Positions 1 to 7,924 of a stretch of DNA of 21,215 nt are shown here, in pieces (position 1 is the first letter of the stretch; the number at the start of each line of letters is the position of its first letter). Source of the DNA: CAYNDB01 sp964395915 (GTDB lineage: Bacteria > Nitrospinota_A > UBA7883 > JAJRTC01); NCBI GenBank assembly GCA_964395915.1, contig CAYNDB010000035.1:1-21215 (forward strand), read 5' to 3'. The translations under genes were made by a program, and so were the position numbers. The notes under the pieces are model-generated. The model saw only the letters and a list, made by a program, of their open reading frames with translations, had not been told where the DNA came from and did no database searches.

Positions 1-59
1 GATGCTTTCGACCCTGGTTTTTGATATTTTATAGAGATAAACATATTAAAGAGGTTTGA

Positions 60-398
60 GTGAAAAAAATTGAAGCTATTATAAAGCCTTTCAAGCTAGA
101 CGAGGTAAAAGACAAGCTTTCGGAAATAGGGGAGTACGGGTTGACCGTAACGGAGATAAAAGGTTTTGGCCGGCAAAAAGGGCACACGGAGCTTTACCGT
201 GGAGCGGAATATGTCGTGGATTTTCTGCCCAAAATAAAGATCGAAATAGTTGTGCCGGACGATATGGTGGAAAAGACGCTTACGGCTGTCTCACAATCCG
301 CGCATACTGGAAGAATAGGCGATGGAAAGATTTTCGTGATTCCGGTTGAAGAGGCTGTAAGGATAAGGACAAGTGAACGTGGAGACGACGCCCTTTAA
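60..398 (+). CDS. glnB: Nitrogen regulatory protein P-II
   Basis: This encodes a 112-residue P-II signal protein, the standard family length. P-II trimers bind ATP/ADP and 2-oxoglutarate in the cytoplasm and report nitrogen and carbon status to targets such as GlnD, GlnE, NtrB or AmtB. The T-loop carries YRGAEYVVDF with Tyr46 and the uridylylation-site Tyr51, followed by Lys58; the C-terminal signature TGRIGDGKIFV (residues 83-93) and the RIRTSERGDDAL tail are intact. The start is GTG, with GAGG at 51-54 five bases upstream. A glnB/glnK choice depends on a neighbouring amt or glnA, which is not in the window. The 59 bases before it hold no recognisable gene end. Its stop overlaps the stop of the convergent STAS gene. 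Confidence 0.96.
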   Translation: MKKIEAIIKPFKLDEVKDKLSEIGEYGLTVTEIKGFGRQKGHTELYRGAEYVVDFLPKIKIEIVVPDDMVEKTLTAVSQSAHTGRIGDGKIFVIPVEEAVRIRTSERGDDAL

Positions 399-763
399 GA
401 GCTGTGGGAGCTTGCCTTGGGGCTTAAACGAAGAGAAGCGATCGCCTCGTCTTCAGTATCGTATGATACAAAAGACTCGTCTCCGCTGGATTGAACAAGC
501 AACTCCCTGATAGCTGGCTGAAGCTTACAAAACATGACAGTCCCGTTTTTTTTAGCTGAAGCTTTTCTACGGCTTGCAAGAAGACCCGCCGCCACAGAGT
601 CCATGATAGAGACCTCCCTCATATTTAAAACCGCTTTGTGCCCCTCTTTGCAAAGCGCGGCGTCCAGGCTGGACTTGAGATTGTCCAGATTAGACGCAAT
701 AAGCTTTCCGCTTATTCTGAGGATGGTTATTCCGCCTTCACCTTCAAACCGGCTAATTACCAC
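395..763 (-). CDS. STAS-domain protein (anti-sigma factor antagonist-like)
   Basis: A 122-residue single STAS-domain protein. The pattern fits the SpoIIAA/RsbV fold: an N-terminal beta strand pair (ITILRISGKL), a helix after SNLDNLKSSLDAAL, the strand HKAVLNM, and the key loop SIMDSVAAGLLAS with Asp55-Ser56, where family members are phosphorylated by an anti-sigma kinase. No partner kinase or sigma factor is nearby. The start is GTG with only a weak ribosome site. It follows the unknown gene at 797-1246 by 33 bases and is probably cotranscribed with it. STAS proteins of this size also work in lipid-asymmetry (MlaB) and chemotaxis-like systems, so the pathway is open. Confidence 0.85.
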   Translation of the reverse strand: MVISRFEGEGGITILRISGKLIASNLDNLKSSLDAALCKEGHKAVLNMREVSIMDSVAAGLLASRRKASAKKNGTVMFCKLQPAIRELLVQSSGDESFVSYDTEDEAIASLRLSPKASSHSS

Positions 764-796
764 TTTACTTGTGTTCTGCCGGAGGGGTGGCTATGT

Positions 797-1246
797 TCAT
801 TGCGCATAACCTGCGTGATAGCTGTTAATCTGCTCAATGACAAGAGCCAAGGTTTCAGAAGCCAGGCTCTTTAGCTCATCGTCAGGAATTTTACCGATCA
901 TCAACGCAATCTCATCTTTATTTTTAGAAAGGTCGTCTACAAAACTGTCCAATCTTTCAAGCGGCACATCCGTCACTCCAAGTACGGTTCCAAGCATCTG
1001 AAGGTCTGTAAGAGTATCATCAAGACGGTTGACTATTTGGCTCGTGGAAATGCCGGGAGTTTCCTGAAACCTGCTTAAAAAAACTTCCGGCAAAGGCGCC
1101 GACGCCCCTACGCCCTGAGCTTGTGAATCGCCATGTTTGGCAACGTTTCGCAGAACTTCCCCAAAGGATGGGCCTTTGATTGGTTCAGAACTTCCTGGTT
1201 TTTCAGGAGTTCCCTTGCCTATAGGGTCTGGGCCGTCTATTTTCAT
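797..1246 (-). CDS. Hypothetical protein, upstream partner of STAS gene
   Basis: I do not recognise this 149-residue protein. The first 55 residues are rich in Gly, Pro, Ser and Lys and look disordered; the remainder is predicted helical, with acidic amphipathic stretches (NRLDDTLTDLQMLGTVLG, then DSFVDDLSKNKDEIALMIGK). There is no signal peptide or membrane segment. The ATG is preceded by AGGA about ten bases upstream and by an extended -10 promoter. The disordered head and small helical tail recall small cytoplasmic partners of flagellar or secretion proteins, but no motif supports naming one. Its position before the STAS gene suggests a functional pair. Confidence 0.75.
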   Translation of the reverse strand: MKIDGPDPIGKGTPEKPGSSEPIKGPSFGEVLRNVAKHGDSQAQGVGASAPLPEVFLSRFQETPGISTSQIVNRLDDTLTDLQMLGTVLGVTDVPLERLDSFVDDLSKNKDEIALMIGKIPDDELKSLASETLALVIEQINSYHAGYAQ

Positions 1247-1269
1247 GACATTATATTCCTGTAAGTTGA

Positions 1270-1278
1270 ATTATATCA
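1270..1278 (-). promoter_or_regulatory. Extended -10 promoter for the hypothetical-STAS pair
   Basis: Read on the minus strand the sequence is TGATATAAT, an exact extended -10 element (TGnTATAAT) 24 bases upstream of the ATG at 1246. No good -35 hexamer lies 16-18 bases upstream, which is normal for extended -10 promoters. The 95-base gap to the PAP2 gene leaves room for an independent start. Confidence 0.5.
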
Positions 1279-1341
1279 TACATATCGGCGGGCGCCACTT
1301 GAAGCTTTACCATATTTTTACAGCCGAATATGAGACTATCC

Positions 1342-1914
1342 TTAAGACTCTTTTGGTAAACGGGATTTCGAGAACGGGTCCATACGCCATATTATCCAGG
1401 CGGTAAACCATCCCATAATAGACCCGACCAATATGTCCGCTGGAAAGTGAACCCCGAGATAGACGCGGGATAACGCCACCAAAGCCGCGAAACCATATAA
1501 AAAGATGCGCCAACGTTTATAATACAAGGCAAAAAAAGTGGCCGCTGTGAAAGCCGCCTGCGAATGACCGGAAGGGAAAGAACGTGATTTAAGTTGTCTG
1601 AATGGAGCGTTGACCACCACTTTTTTTTCGACAATATCCTGCTTGAATTTTTCCAGCGGCCTGTCCCTGTCCGTCACAAATTTTACCGCCTGCATCGACA
1701 AGCCGGCCAATATTATCGTCAATATAAAAACTTTAATCATATGGGCGCGGTTTGGCCGGTCCCAAAAAGCGATAAAAAGAAGACCAAGCGCTATCCATAC
1801 CGCAGCGTCACCTGCAATCGTAACCAAAGTCATGAAGATATCAAGCGAAGGTGTGGCCCAGCCATTGTTTATCCAGAAAAAAAGCGATTCGTCCAATGCC
1901 CTGATAAAATTCAT
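1342..1914 (-). CDS. PAP2-family membrane phosphatase
   Basis: A 190-residue integral membrane acid phosphatase of the PAP2 family, acting on lipid phosphates such as undecaprenyl pyrophosphate, phosphatidate or lipid A. All three catalytic signatures are present: KFVTDRDRP (Lys78 to Pro86), PSGH (114-117) and SRVYLGVHFPAD (Ser149, Arg150, His156, Asp160). Hydrophobic stretches fit about five to six membrane helices with the active site at the periplasmic face. It starts one base after the lptF stop (TGAAATG), so the two are probably translationally coupled. The substrate cannot be read from sequence; the link with lptF favours an envelope lipid. Confidence 0.92.
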   Translation of the reverse strand: MNFIRALDESLFFWINNGWATPSLDIFMTLVTIAGDAAVWIALGLLFIAFWDRPNRAHMIKVFILTIILAGLSMQAVKFVTDRDRPLEKFKQDIVEKKVVVNAPFRQLKSRSFPSGHSQAAFTAATFFALYYKRWRIFLYGFAALVALSRVYLGVHFPADILVGSIMGWFTAWIIWRMDPFSKSRLPKES

Positions 1915-1915
1915 T

Positions 1916-3082
1916 TCAACCTTTTTGGGCTTTCGCTTTTCGTATATTCCAAAGCCACTTAAGCGAAAAGTCCGGCGCCCTGTCTTCGGAGGCCAGCATT
2001 AAAAGATATAAACCTATCGCTCCCATTATTACATTTGGAGCCCACATTGCCACCACAGGTGGAAGCCTGCCATCGGAGCCTAGAGTCTGCCCCAACATCC
2101 ACAAGACATAGTTGGCGACTATCATAAGAACCCCAAGCCCGAAACCTCCACCGCTGCCGCGTCTATTGGCCATCATTCCAAGAGGCGCGCCGATAAGCCC
2201 AAGGGCGATGCACCCTACAGGCGCCGAAAATTTCTTGTATAAAGCCACTTTCTCCGCGTTAGCCGTTTTCCCTTCCGATTGAAGTTTTGATATCCGTTCT
2301 TCAAGCTCCGGTATGGAGAGTTGCGGCACTTCTTTTTCAAAAGGTTTATTAACTTCGTCGGAGAAATCCATGCGAAGCGTATACGAGTTGAACGAAATTG
2401 TCTGATAAACGCCAGCGGAGCCGAAAGTATGGATAACTCCATCTGAAAGGGCGATTGAGCCTGCGGATTCTTGCCCCGGGGGCAGAAGAACACCATTACG
2501 GGCTTCGATGATTTTCCATTTATTCGGTTTGCGTTGATCGGATATAAAAACTCCCTCTAAAAATCCACCCTTGTTTTCGTTAACATAAATAAGCAGGTTA
2601 TTGAAATTTGTATTGAACCTTCTTTCTTTTACTTCCCCCGACAAACTGGATTTCAATAGCTCTATTCCGGCCTGACGAAACCTCAAGTTGCTAATATGCT
2701 CTAAATTAGTTGATATATAAAGAGTTGCAAAACATGCGGCGATAGAAAGCAACAACACCGGTAAAATTAGCCTGAAGAGGGAAAGCCCGCTTGCTTTCAT
2801 TGCGGTAATTTCGTTTTCGGCGGAAAATCTGGAAAAAACCATCAGGGTGGACATTAGGATCGCCAACGGTGTCGCAAGTGTTAAAAAAGATGGCACTAGA
2901 TATAGCAATAATTTACCAATTGTAACGATATCCGCATGTTTGTTCATAAGAAGATCCGCAAGAAAGCGGATTTTATCCAGAAGGAGAACCATCAGAAGAA
3001 GAGCGGCTGAAAGGCCGAATATTTTCAACTGCTCCCTAATGATATATCTATCTAGCGTTCGCATAGCAAAAGATGATATCAT
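1916..3082 (-). CDS. lptF: LptF/LptG-family lipopolysaccharide export permease
   Basis: A 388-residue inner-membrane permease of the YjgP/YjgQ family. With LptB2 and its sister permease it extracts LPS from the inner membrane for transport to the outer membrane. The N-terminus LDRYIIREQLKIF, three early membrane helices, the cytoplasmic segment ENEITAMKASGLS (characteristic of LptF and of coupling to LptB), a central periplasmic beta-rich domain (about 130-270) and three C-terminal helices are all visible. ENEITAMKASGLS looks more LptF than LptG. The start may be Met7 (ATG at 3062-3064), matching typical family N-termini; neither start has a strong ribosome site. Only one lptF/G gene is present here, so the partner must lie elsewhere. 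Confidence 0.9.
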   Translation of the reverse strand: MISSFAMRTLDRYIIREQLKIFGLSAALLLMVLLLDKIRFLADLLMNKHADIVTIGKLLLYLVPSFLTLATPLAILMSTLMVFSRFSAENEITAMKASGLSLFRLILPVLLLSIAACFATLYISTNLEHISNLRFRQAGIELLKSSLSGEVKERRFNTNFNNLLIYVNENKGGFLEGVFISDQRKPNKWKIIEARNGVLLPPGQESAGSIALSDGVIHTFGSAGVYQTISFNSYTLRMDFSDEVNKPFEKEVPQLSIPELEERISKLQSEGKTANAEKVALYKKFSAPVGCIALGLIGAPLGMMANRRGSGGGFGLGVLMIVANYVLWMLGQTLGSDGRLPPVVAMWAPNVIMGAIGLYLLMLASEDRAPDFSLKWLWNIRKAKAQKG

Positions 3083-3139
3083 ATGGGGACTGAATGTCCG
3101 ACTTGCATGGTGGTTATGTTTCGTTACGTATTTCAGTGA

Positions 3140-4624
3140 ATGGAGGTTATGTCGGATTTAACCAATAAAGCAGTCCCTAAGACTATTCTGGCTATTGATG
3201 AGAATCGTATTTCCAGAATGGTTTTGGAAGAAGAGCTTGGAGCCTTCGGGTTTCTGGTCACTATTGCTGAAAACGCCCAAAAAGGTATTGATTGCGCCTT
3301 AAAAAACACTCCCGATCTGATTACAGTCGATCTTACCCTAAACGGAGTTTCCGGGATTGACGTAATAAACAAGTTGCGTGGGTCAAAGCAAACCTGCGAC
3401 ATACCGATCCTGGTGGTAACGGGTAACGAAAGCCTTGTGGAGCAGGAGCATGCTCTGAATCTCGGCGCATTAAAGGTGTTCAAAAAACCTTTCAAACCTG
3501 GCGAAGTGGGAAAATTCATAGATAAACATTTCCACTATCCTGGTAAAAACGTAGGAAAGCGCCGCATCCTGCTGGTGGAAGATTCAGATACTATCAGGGC
3601 CATAACCAAATATCTGCTGTCACAACAGGGGCATATCGTCGTTGAGGCTTCGGATGGTGTCGCAGGCTGGGAGGCTTTGAACAACTCCTTGACGGGAATC
3701 AACATGGGAATAGACATGGTAATAACAGATATAAACATGCCCAGGATGAACGGACAGGAACTGGTCGAAAAAGTTAGAGAAGACAACAGATTTCAATTTA
3801 TCCCTATAATAGTTTCCTCCACGATATCAGAGAAGGAAAGTATCAAGCTGCTTCTGAATACTGGAGCGGACGACTACATTGTAAAACCTTTTTCCAGCGA
3901 AGAATTCCTGGCGCGAATAGAAAGCCACCTCAGAGTTAAAACGTTGTATGGCGACCTGCACAGGGCAAACGAACAATTGGCCAAATTTAACGAGACCCTG
4001 GAGAAGCGGGTTGAAGAACGTACGATTCAGTTAAGAGAAGCTAACCTTGAGGCTATATACAGCCTTGCGACAGCCGCTGAGGCAAAAGATGACACTACCG
4101 GGAACCACCTAAACCGCATACAGCAATTTTCCAAGGCGTTGGCGTGTCAGATGGGTGTGCCCGACCATGAAGCCGAAGAAATTGGCTATTCCTCGATCAT
4201 GCACGATGTGGGCAAAATATCGATCCCTGACGAAATATTGAAAAAACCGGGGAAACTGACAGCGGAAGAATTTGACACAATGAAAACACACTCCAAGCAT
4301 GGAGAACGAATATTGCCGCCAACAAACTTTTTTTATATGGCCAGGCAGATCGCAAGAAGCCATCATGAAAAATGGAATGGATTAGGCTACCCTGACGGAC
4401 TGAAGGGAATGGAGGTTCCCCTGACAGCGCGTATCGTAGCTGTGGCGGATGTGTTCGACGCGCTTACCACAAAAAGACCTTATAAAGAGCCATGGACAGT
4501 GGAAAAAGCTCTGGATGAAGTGATGAGTCTTTCCGGAGTGCATTTCGACCCGGCCGTGATCGACGCTTGGGAGCGGCTCTTGAAATCAGGCGATATCGAC
4601 CGTATATTGAAACATTGGGTTTAA
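3140..4624 (+). CDS. REC-REC-HD-GYP response regulator (c-di-GMP phosphodiesterase)
   Basis: A 494-residue cytoplasmic regulator. REC1 covers about 15-130 with Asp20/Glu21, phosphoacceptor Asp64, Thr94 and Lys116. REC2 covers about 142-262 with Glu147/Asp148, Asp197, Ser226 and Lys249. A short coiled coil (about 268-302) leads to an HD-GYP domain with His355-Asp356 (HDVGK), HHEKWNGLGYP (408-418) and VADVFDALT, all matching active c-di-GMP hydrolases. Both receivers look phosphorylatable. No cognate kinase is adjacent. GGAGG at 3142-3146 sits within the first codons and only two bases before an ATG at 3149, so the true start may be Met4. It is divergent from lptF across 57 bases. Confidence 0.94.
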   Translation: MEVMSDLTNKAVPKTILAIDENRISRMVLEEELGAFGFLVTIAENAQKGIDCALKNTPDLITVDLTLNGVSGIDVINKLRGSKQTCDIPILVVTGNESLVEQEHALNLGALKVFKKPFKPGEVGKFIDKHFHYPGKNVGKRRILLVEDSDTIRAITKYLLSQQGHIVVEASDGVAGWEALNNSLTGINMGIDMVITDINMPRMNGQELVEKVREDNRFQFIPIIVSSTISEKESIKLLLNTGADDYIVKPFSSEEFLARIESHLRVKTLYGDLHRANEQLAKFNETLEKRVEERTIQLREANLEAIYSLATAAEAKDDTTGNHLNRIQQFSKALACQMGVPDHEAEEIGYSSIMHDVGKISIPDEILKKPGKLTAEEFDTMKTHSKHGERILPPTNFFYMARQIARSHHEKWNGLGYPDGLKGMEVPLTARIVAVADVFDALTTKRPYKEPWTVEKALDEVMSLSGVHFDPAVIDAWERLLKSGDIDRILKHWV

Positions 4625-4637
4625 TATCACCCTGCCC

Positions 4638-5795
4638 TTAAAATGCCGCAAGCGCCTCATAGGTTTCTCTGGCGCATTTTTCCCAAGTGAAAGCCGACGC
4701 TCTTTTAATACCGGCTTTTGAAAGCGCCGCGCGCTCCTCGTCTGACTCCACCAGCCTGATTAACGCTTCGGCAAAAGCCTGAGGCTCGTCAGGGTCTAGC
4801 GATACGGCGGCATCGCCTGCAACCTCTGGAATCGATGTGCGGTTGGTAGTTATAACAGGCGTTCCGCATGCCATCGCTTCCAGCACCGGCAAGCCAAACC
4901 CCTCGTACAAGCTGGGATAAAAGAACAAAAGAGCCTTGTTGTAGAGGGCGGCAAGCTCCGCCTGGGAGACAAAGCCTATAGCAAGCGCTCGTGATTGCAG
5001 CGAACGCTCTTCAAGAATACCCAGGAACCGTTGATACAGAGGGTCACTTTTAATATCACCGGTCATTACCAGGTGAATGTCCGATCCGGTTTTTAAAAGA
5101 GCGTTGAACGAATCGAACAGAAGCTCCACGTTTTTTCTCCAGTCGATACCGCCAACGTTGAGAATAAATTTTTCTGGCAGGTTGAATCTTTCAAGCGAGG
5201 CTTGCGCTCCCGGGGAAAATTCCGGATCGGCTCCTTCGTATATCACTTTCACAAGGCTTGGGTCGACATTTGCGTATTTTACGACATCCTTTTTTGTATG
5301 CTCCGAAACTGAGATAATCAGCGACGCTTTTTGCAAAACTTCTATCTGCTTGGCAATGTGTATCTTGTGTTGAAACGATGTGTAGAATTTTTCCTGAAGC
5401 GCCGCGTGTATCATATCGTGCGCAGTGACGGCATAAGGAGTTTTAAGCCCTGCCGGGGTATCCAGATGAGTTGGGAAATACATTTTTTCCACTGACGCTT
5501 TCGCCAAAAAGCGATCCATCGCGCGGGGTAGCGCAAAATGTTGCTTCGGATACTCTTTGAGGAACTTTCCGCAAAAATTAAAAAGCTTTCCGAATTGATA
5601 TTCCGAAGAGCCGTTTTTTATCGCTTCGGTCGCTTCGTAACATGGGTCATGGAAAGCTCGTATATCGATATTGTCCGGCTTAAGATTTCGTCTTTCTATT
5701 ATGTTTCTTGTGTATACGCCGATACCGCGCTCTTTATGAGCTTTAAAACCGGCCTGGAGCGGCCTAAGATCAAACCCCAGTGTTGTATGGCCCAT
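4638..5795 (-). CDS. GT4-family glycosyltransferase
   Basis: A 385-residue retaining glycosyltransferase of the GT-B fold, family 4, probably using a nucleotide sugar to extend a polysaccharide or glycolipid. The N-terminal acceptor domain has RGIGVYTRN (23-31); the C-terminal donor domain begins near ILNVGGIDWRKNVELL (211-226, with Arg220-Lys221) and holds the EX7E motif EGFGLPVLE (Glu298, Glu306) followed by EAMACGTPVITT. No membrane helix is seen. It begins three bases after the stop of the TIM-barrel gene, indicating an operon. Sugar specificity cannot be predicted. It converges with the HD-GYP gene with 13 bases between stops and no evident terminator. Confidence 0.93.
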   Translation of the reverse strand: MGHTTLGFDLRPLQAGFKAHKERGIGVYTRNIIERRNLKPDNIDIRAFHDPCYEATEAIKNGSSEYQFGKLFNFCGKFLKEYPKQHFALPRAMDRFLAKASVEKMYFPTHLDTPAGLKTPYAVTAHDMIHAALQEKFYTSFQHKIHIAKQIEVLQKASLIISVSEHTKKDVVKYANVDPSLVKVIYEGADPEFSPGAQASLERFNLPEKFILNVGGIDWRKNVELLFDSFNALLKTGSDIHLVMTGDIKSDPLYQRFLGILEERSLQSRALAIGFVSQAELAALYNKALLFFYPSLYEGFGLPVLEAMACGTPVITTNRTSIPEVAGDAAVSLDPDEPQAFAEALIRLVESDEERAALSKAGIKRASAFTWEKCARETYEALAAF

Positions 5796-5798
5796 AAG

Positions 5799-6722
5799 TT
5801 ACGCCACTCCTTCGGCTTCAAGCCACTTTACCGCCCGCCTGGCGTCTTCATGGGAAACACCGTCCCGCAACTCAAGAATACGTATGGTGTCGTTCGAAAA
5901 ATATTTTTTCACCATATCAAAATCCACGCTGCCCTTCCCGCCAACAGGGGGCGCCAGGTGATCTGTATAACAGTCTACGTCATGCAAATGTGCGCCTATC
6001 ATGATATCGGAAAATTCTTTCAGGTACGCTTCGTGCGGCGCTATGCCGAGGTTTTCCTGAGCCTGGGCGTGTCCTGTGTCGTGCCAATATCTTATCCTAC
6101 TCCCGTCAAGACGCAGAAATATGATAGCAAGCTCTTCAAAATTCGGATATTCGCGAAGATAGTAACGGTTCTCAAGCCCCACATACATGTTAAGCCTGTC
6201 GGCCAGGTCATTTAGCTCATCCAAACTTTTTAGAAGGTTATCAAAAGTTGCCCCGCGGCTTTTCAATCGCTCTATCTTGCAGTCGTTAACAAAACGCTCT
6301 CCTTCAGGGCTGTTTAACTCGCCTGCGTCATACAGCCGTTGCAGTTTCAAAGTTATTTTTTCCATTGGAGCGGCGCCAGAATGAATCACAACCACTTTTG
6401 ATCCGATACCCGACGCAAGTTTCAAAGTGGAGGAAATATCCCGAACGGCCATCCTGCGCTCTTCCTCATCGTCCGAACACAGGGGGTGCGCCTCGGCGTC
6501 ATGTTTTTCCTTCTTATTTTTTGGAGCGGGAAGAACGGCGTGAACAGATACAGGAGTTATTTTGAGAGTTTCACACTCTTTTAGCGTGTCATCAAGCGTT
6601 TCGGGAGCCAGCCTGTAATCCAGCTCAACCTGCTTTACACCAAGGCTGTGTATTTGCCGAATCAGCTCTTTCCCATCTTTGATAGACCTGGAGCGCCAGC
6701 AGGTGGATACGCCTAATACCAC
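5799..6722 (-). CDS. Sugar phosphate isomerase/epimerase-like TIM-barrel protein
   Basis: A 307-residue xylose-isomerase-like (AP_endonuc_2) TIM-barrel protein. Likely metal ligands are His114 (VVIHSG), Glu184 (GLENR), Asp215 and His218 (WHDTGHAQ), His245/His247/Asp248 (AHLHDVD) and Glu284 (ILELRDG), which is the usual Glu/Asp/His arrangement along the barrel. Members include sugar isomerases, epimerases, myo-inosose dehydratase and endonuclease IV; the length and lack of DNA-binding loops favour a small-molecule enzyme. The start is GTG, with no clear ribosome site. Being tightly linked to a glycosyltransferase suggests a carbohydrate role, but the substrate is unknown. Confidence 0.83.
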   Translation of the reverse strand: MVLGVSTCWRSRSIKDGKELIRQIHSLGVKQVELDYRLAPETLDDTLKECETLKITPVSVHAVLPAPKNKKEKHDAEAHPLCSDDEEERRMAVRDISSTLKLASGIGSKVVVIHSGAAPMEKITLKLQRLYDAGELNSPEGERFVNDCKIERLKSRGATFDNLLKSLDELNDLADRLNMYVGLENRYYLREYPNFEELAIIFLRLDGSRIRYWHDTGHAQAQENLGIAPHEAYLKEFSDIMIGAHLHDVDCYTDHLAPPVGGKGSVDFDMVKKYFSNDTIRILELRDGVSHEDARRAVKWLEAEGVA

Positions 6723-6766
6723 GTCAGGTTGTCCGCGATGAGATAGACGAGTATGTACATATCATG

Positions 6767-7147
6767 TCAGCGTAGCGCTTTTTCAATTTCTTCATGCACA
6801 TGCCTCGAAATATTCCTGTCGCCGAACGATCCTGCGCGAACTGTTATTTTGGTTTCCACATTAGTCCATCGCTCCAACGCCACTGTCAACTCTTCATTTG
6901 TTGAGGGCCTTCTGGCGGCTATCAGGCCATAATGGGAATCCTGTTTATTTTTGACGATCTTAAAACGCATATTACGCAACGCGTGTAAGCTTCCTTCCAT
7001 TGCCGTATCCAGCGGTTGTCGATAGTTTCGCTCGAGATTGCCCTGCATCCATACATATGTGCCGACAGCTCCCGCCCCTCCGGCCAGCAGAACATAACAA
7101 CCGGTCAGGTATGGAATAAATAGCAGAGCCAGAAAAAAGCGTTTCAT
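6767..7147 (-). CDS. DUF3568-like lipoprotein
   Basis: A 126-residue predicted lipoprotein. The N-terminus is a type II signal peptide: MKR, a hydrophobic core, and lipobox LTGC with the lipidated Cys17. After cleavage a Gly/Ala-rich segment (LLAGGAGAVGTYVW) precedes a small alpha/beta domain. The overall pattern, including the GNLERNYRQPLDTAMEGSL-type region and the late VETKITVRAGSFGD stretch, resembles DUF3568 periplasmic or outer-membrane lipoproteins. Function is unknown. GGGAGC lies upstream of the ATG. It lies 70 bases downstream of yggU in the same direction. Confidence 0.8.
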   Translation of the reverse strand: MKRFFLALLFIPYLTGCYVLLAGGAGAVGTYVWMQGNLERNYRQPLDTAMEGSLHALRNMRFKIVKNKQDSHYGLIAARRPSTNEELTVALERWTNVETKITVRAGSFGDRNISRHVHEEIEKALR

Positions 7148-7217
7148 GAAAGCTTAGCTCCCGATAAAAGGTTCAGACAGTAGAGCAAAAATAATCATGT
7201 CGAATTGTTTCCGTAAT

Positions 7218-7526
7218 CTATACACAATCCTTGACCTTTTCCATCATATGCTTAAGCGTAACACCATCGATCTTAACAATCTTTCTTTTGGAAGTATGCC
7301 CGCGGACAATCGAAACCGCCGACTTGGAAACCTTCAAAAGTTTCGCTATAAAAGCAACAAGCTCCTTGTTGGCCGCCCCATCCACAGGCGCCGCGGCCAG
7401 CCTTATTTTTAAAGCCCCGCCATACAGCCCGACCAACTGCGACTTCGACGCCTTTGGAACAACATAAACGGTTAGTTTCAGGCCATCGTCGATTTCCGTT
7501 ATCTCAAGCCTTTTGGACTCGGCCAC
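7218..7526 (-). CDS. yggU: DUF167/YggU-family protein
   Basis: A 102-residue small cytoplasmic protein of the DUF167 (YggU) family. The conserved core is clear: VVPKASKSQLVG (22-33), LKIRLAAAPVDGAANKEL (39-56), then LLKVSKSAVSIVRGHTSKRKIV. The biochemical function is not established. The start is GTG. It follows yggT by nine bases, the arrangement seen in many bacteria where yggS, proC, yggT and yggU form a cluster, so co-expression is likely. Confidence 0.92.
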   Translation of the reverse strand: MAESKRLEITEIDDGLKLTVYVVPKASKSQLVGLYGGALKIRLAAAPVDGAANKELVAFIAKLLKVSKSAVSIVRGHTSKRKIVKIDGVTLKHMMEKVKDCV

Positions 7527-7535
7527 GGCAAAAGT

Positions 7536-7835
7536 TTAGCCGTGAAGGGTACGGCCAAATTGCATCAATGACGCCACAAGGAACGATTTCAAAAACATTA
7601 TCGCAAGCAAAAGCACAAGCGGCGAAACGTCTATCCCTCCAAGCGGTGGGATAGCTCGCTGGAGCGGGCGCAAAACAGGGTCTGTGGCGCGATGCAGAAA
7701 CTGTACAATAACGTTATAAGGGTCAGGGTTGACCCAGGAAATAAGCGCCCTAACGATAACTATATAAAAATAAATAGTTAGAACAAAGTCCAACACCTGG
7801 CCGATCGCTATTAACAAGTTCCCAATTACAAACAT
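7536..7835 (-). CDS. yggT: YggT-family integral membrane protein
   Basis: A 99-residue inner-membrane protein of the YggT family, a single-unit version (E. coli YggT has two units). Two hydrophobic helices (residues 1-30 and about 67-90) flank the signature ALISWVNPDPYNVIVQFLHRATDPVLRP, split here as ALISWVNPDPYN and LHRATDPVLRPLQRAIPP. The family has been linked to osmotic tolerance and to chloroplast/bacterial division-related processes; the molecular role is unclear. AGGAA sits about seven bases before the ATG. It is followed directly by yggU. Confidence 0.92.
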   Translation of the reverse strand: MFVIGNLLIAIGQVLDFVLTIYFYIVIVRALISWVNPDPYNVIVQFLHRATDPVLRPLQRAIPPLGGIDVSPLVLLLAIMFLKSFLVASLMQFGRTLHG

Positions 7836-7924
7836 TGGCGGTTCCTATATTCTTTTCAGTAATTTATAAAATAAATAATTCTTCAACAATATTAGCGTAC
7901 CTCACGACTCAATCACACGCAAGC

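Noticed and set aside
1..59. Possible end of an upstream gene
   Set aside because: All three plus-strand frames reach a stop within 59 bases and none gives a recognisable C-terminus.
5538..6215. 225-codon open frame on the plus strand
   Set aside because: It spans the junction of two well-supported minus-strand genes (GT4 and TIM-barrel) and its translation shows no family resemblance; it is a shadow of their codon use.
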